Assembly (NCBI RefSeq): GCF_007896845.1
Contig: NZ_VOHS01000011.1
Span: 62,001 to 126,000 of the forward strand
DNA from: Chitinophaga pinensis
GTDB lineage: Bacteria; Bacteroidota; Bacteroidia; Chitinophagales; Chitinophagaceae
Direction: 5' to 3'
Length of the DNA stretch: 64,000 bases
In this document: piece by piece, positions 63,900 through 64,000 of the stretch
Numbering within the stretch: the stretch's first letter is position 1
Layout: each line of letters begins with the position of its first letter
Made by a program: the position numbers and the translations under genes
Notes under the pieces: generated by a model
Database searches by the model: none
Told to the model about the DNA's origin: nothing
The model's input: only the letters and a program-made list of their open reading frames with translations

Positions 63900-64000
63900 A
63901 TGATCCTGTCAGACAAAAGGATATTGGAGGAAATTGAAAAAGGCACCATCGTTATTTCGCCTTATGACCGGAAATATCTCGGCACCAACTCTTACGACGT
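63900..64000 (+). CDS. dcd: dCTP deaminase, N-terminus only (partial)
   Basis: The ATG at 63900 opens a frame that runs off the window after 33 full codons. The beginning MILSDKRILEEIEKGTIVI and the later YDRKYLGTNSYDV match the highly conserved N-terminus of Dcd, which deaminates dCTP to dUTP and supplies dUMP for thymidylate. The gene is divergent from the phosphopantetheinyl transferase with 87 bases between the starts. Confidence 0.88.
   Translation, partial: MILSDKRILEEIEKGTIVISPYDRKYLGTNSYD

Overview
The window looks like chromosomal DNA of a member of the Bacteroidota, most probably a Chitinophaga-like genus (Chitinophagaceae). The reasons are family content (SecDF fusion, 285-residue primary sigma factor, long NusB, DUF3822, DUF1573, DUF4397 and DUF423 proteins, SprB-free TonB-dependent barrel, WbqC, Bacteroidota-type arginine decarboxylase), the general lack of Shine-Dalgarno sites, and many copies of the Bacteroidota promoter element TAnnTTTG just upstream of starts. 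The genus is inferred, not proved. No tRNA, rRNA, CRISPR array, transposase or prophage gene was seen; this is mostly core chromosome with unusual intergenic DNA.

Layout. 1-1777: a translationally coupled ECF sigma / membrane anti-sigma / secreted beta-repeat protein operon (minus). 1963-7087: TonB-dependent barrel receptor, lgt with a hemerythrin-like gene, bacilliredoxin (all minus). 7282-8726: small heat-shock protein and an orphan membrane protein (plus). 8836-9008: a likely free-standing small RNA. 9086-12591: arginine decarboxylase, WbqC, LEA-type lipoprotein, HMA metal-binding protein. 12661-16362: pyrE, a Nudix hydrolase and the conserved block DUF3822-rsmD-coaD-hotdog thioesterase. 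16418-21230: MATE exporter, TPR protein, folB, trxB, rpoD. 21557-26225: threonine aldolase, valS and a secreted protein. 26401-34316: large secreted HEXXH/propeller/barrel protein, L-serine dehydratase, two FKBP lipoproteins, groEL-groES. 34708-37170: nusB-DUF1573-yajC-coaE. 37463-45389: SNF2 helicase, GH5 glycosidase, secDF. 45546-53242: class A beta-lactamase-like lipoprotein, DUF4397 lipoprotein, aspartate aminotransferase, M23 peptidase, methylmalonyl-CoA mutase chain, methyltransferase. 53396-60219: HEIGH metallopeptidase lipoprotein, a 1-kb non-coding region, lpdA, lolA, ftsK. 60303-64000: alpha/beta hydrolase-like protein, DUF423, aroK, phosphopantetheinyl transferase and the start of dcd.

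How the genes work together. Most are housekeeping: envelope biogenesis (lgt, lolA, secDF, yajC), protein folding and redox (groESL, Hsp20, trxB, FKBPs, bacilliredoxin), coenzyme A (coaD and coaE; PPTase uses CoA), folate, pyrimidine and shikimate pathways, and transcription (rpoD, nusB). Many surface or secreted proteins (TonB receptor, GH5, peptidases, lipoproteins) fit a polymer-degrading lifestyle.

The most unusual material is non-coding: two tandem 204-bp units, each enclosed by a conserved broken palindrome (54781-55175); a second tandem pair of about 125-130 bp with an apparent compensatory base change (41899-42153); a promoter-and-terminator-bounded RNA with a duplicated CU-rich motif (about 8850-9008); and a dispersed palindromic element seen twice (18973-19179 and 29251-29403). 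Two enzymes carry changes at key residues (RsmD with GPPY, an alpha/beta hydrolase with Ala at the nucleophile position).
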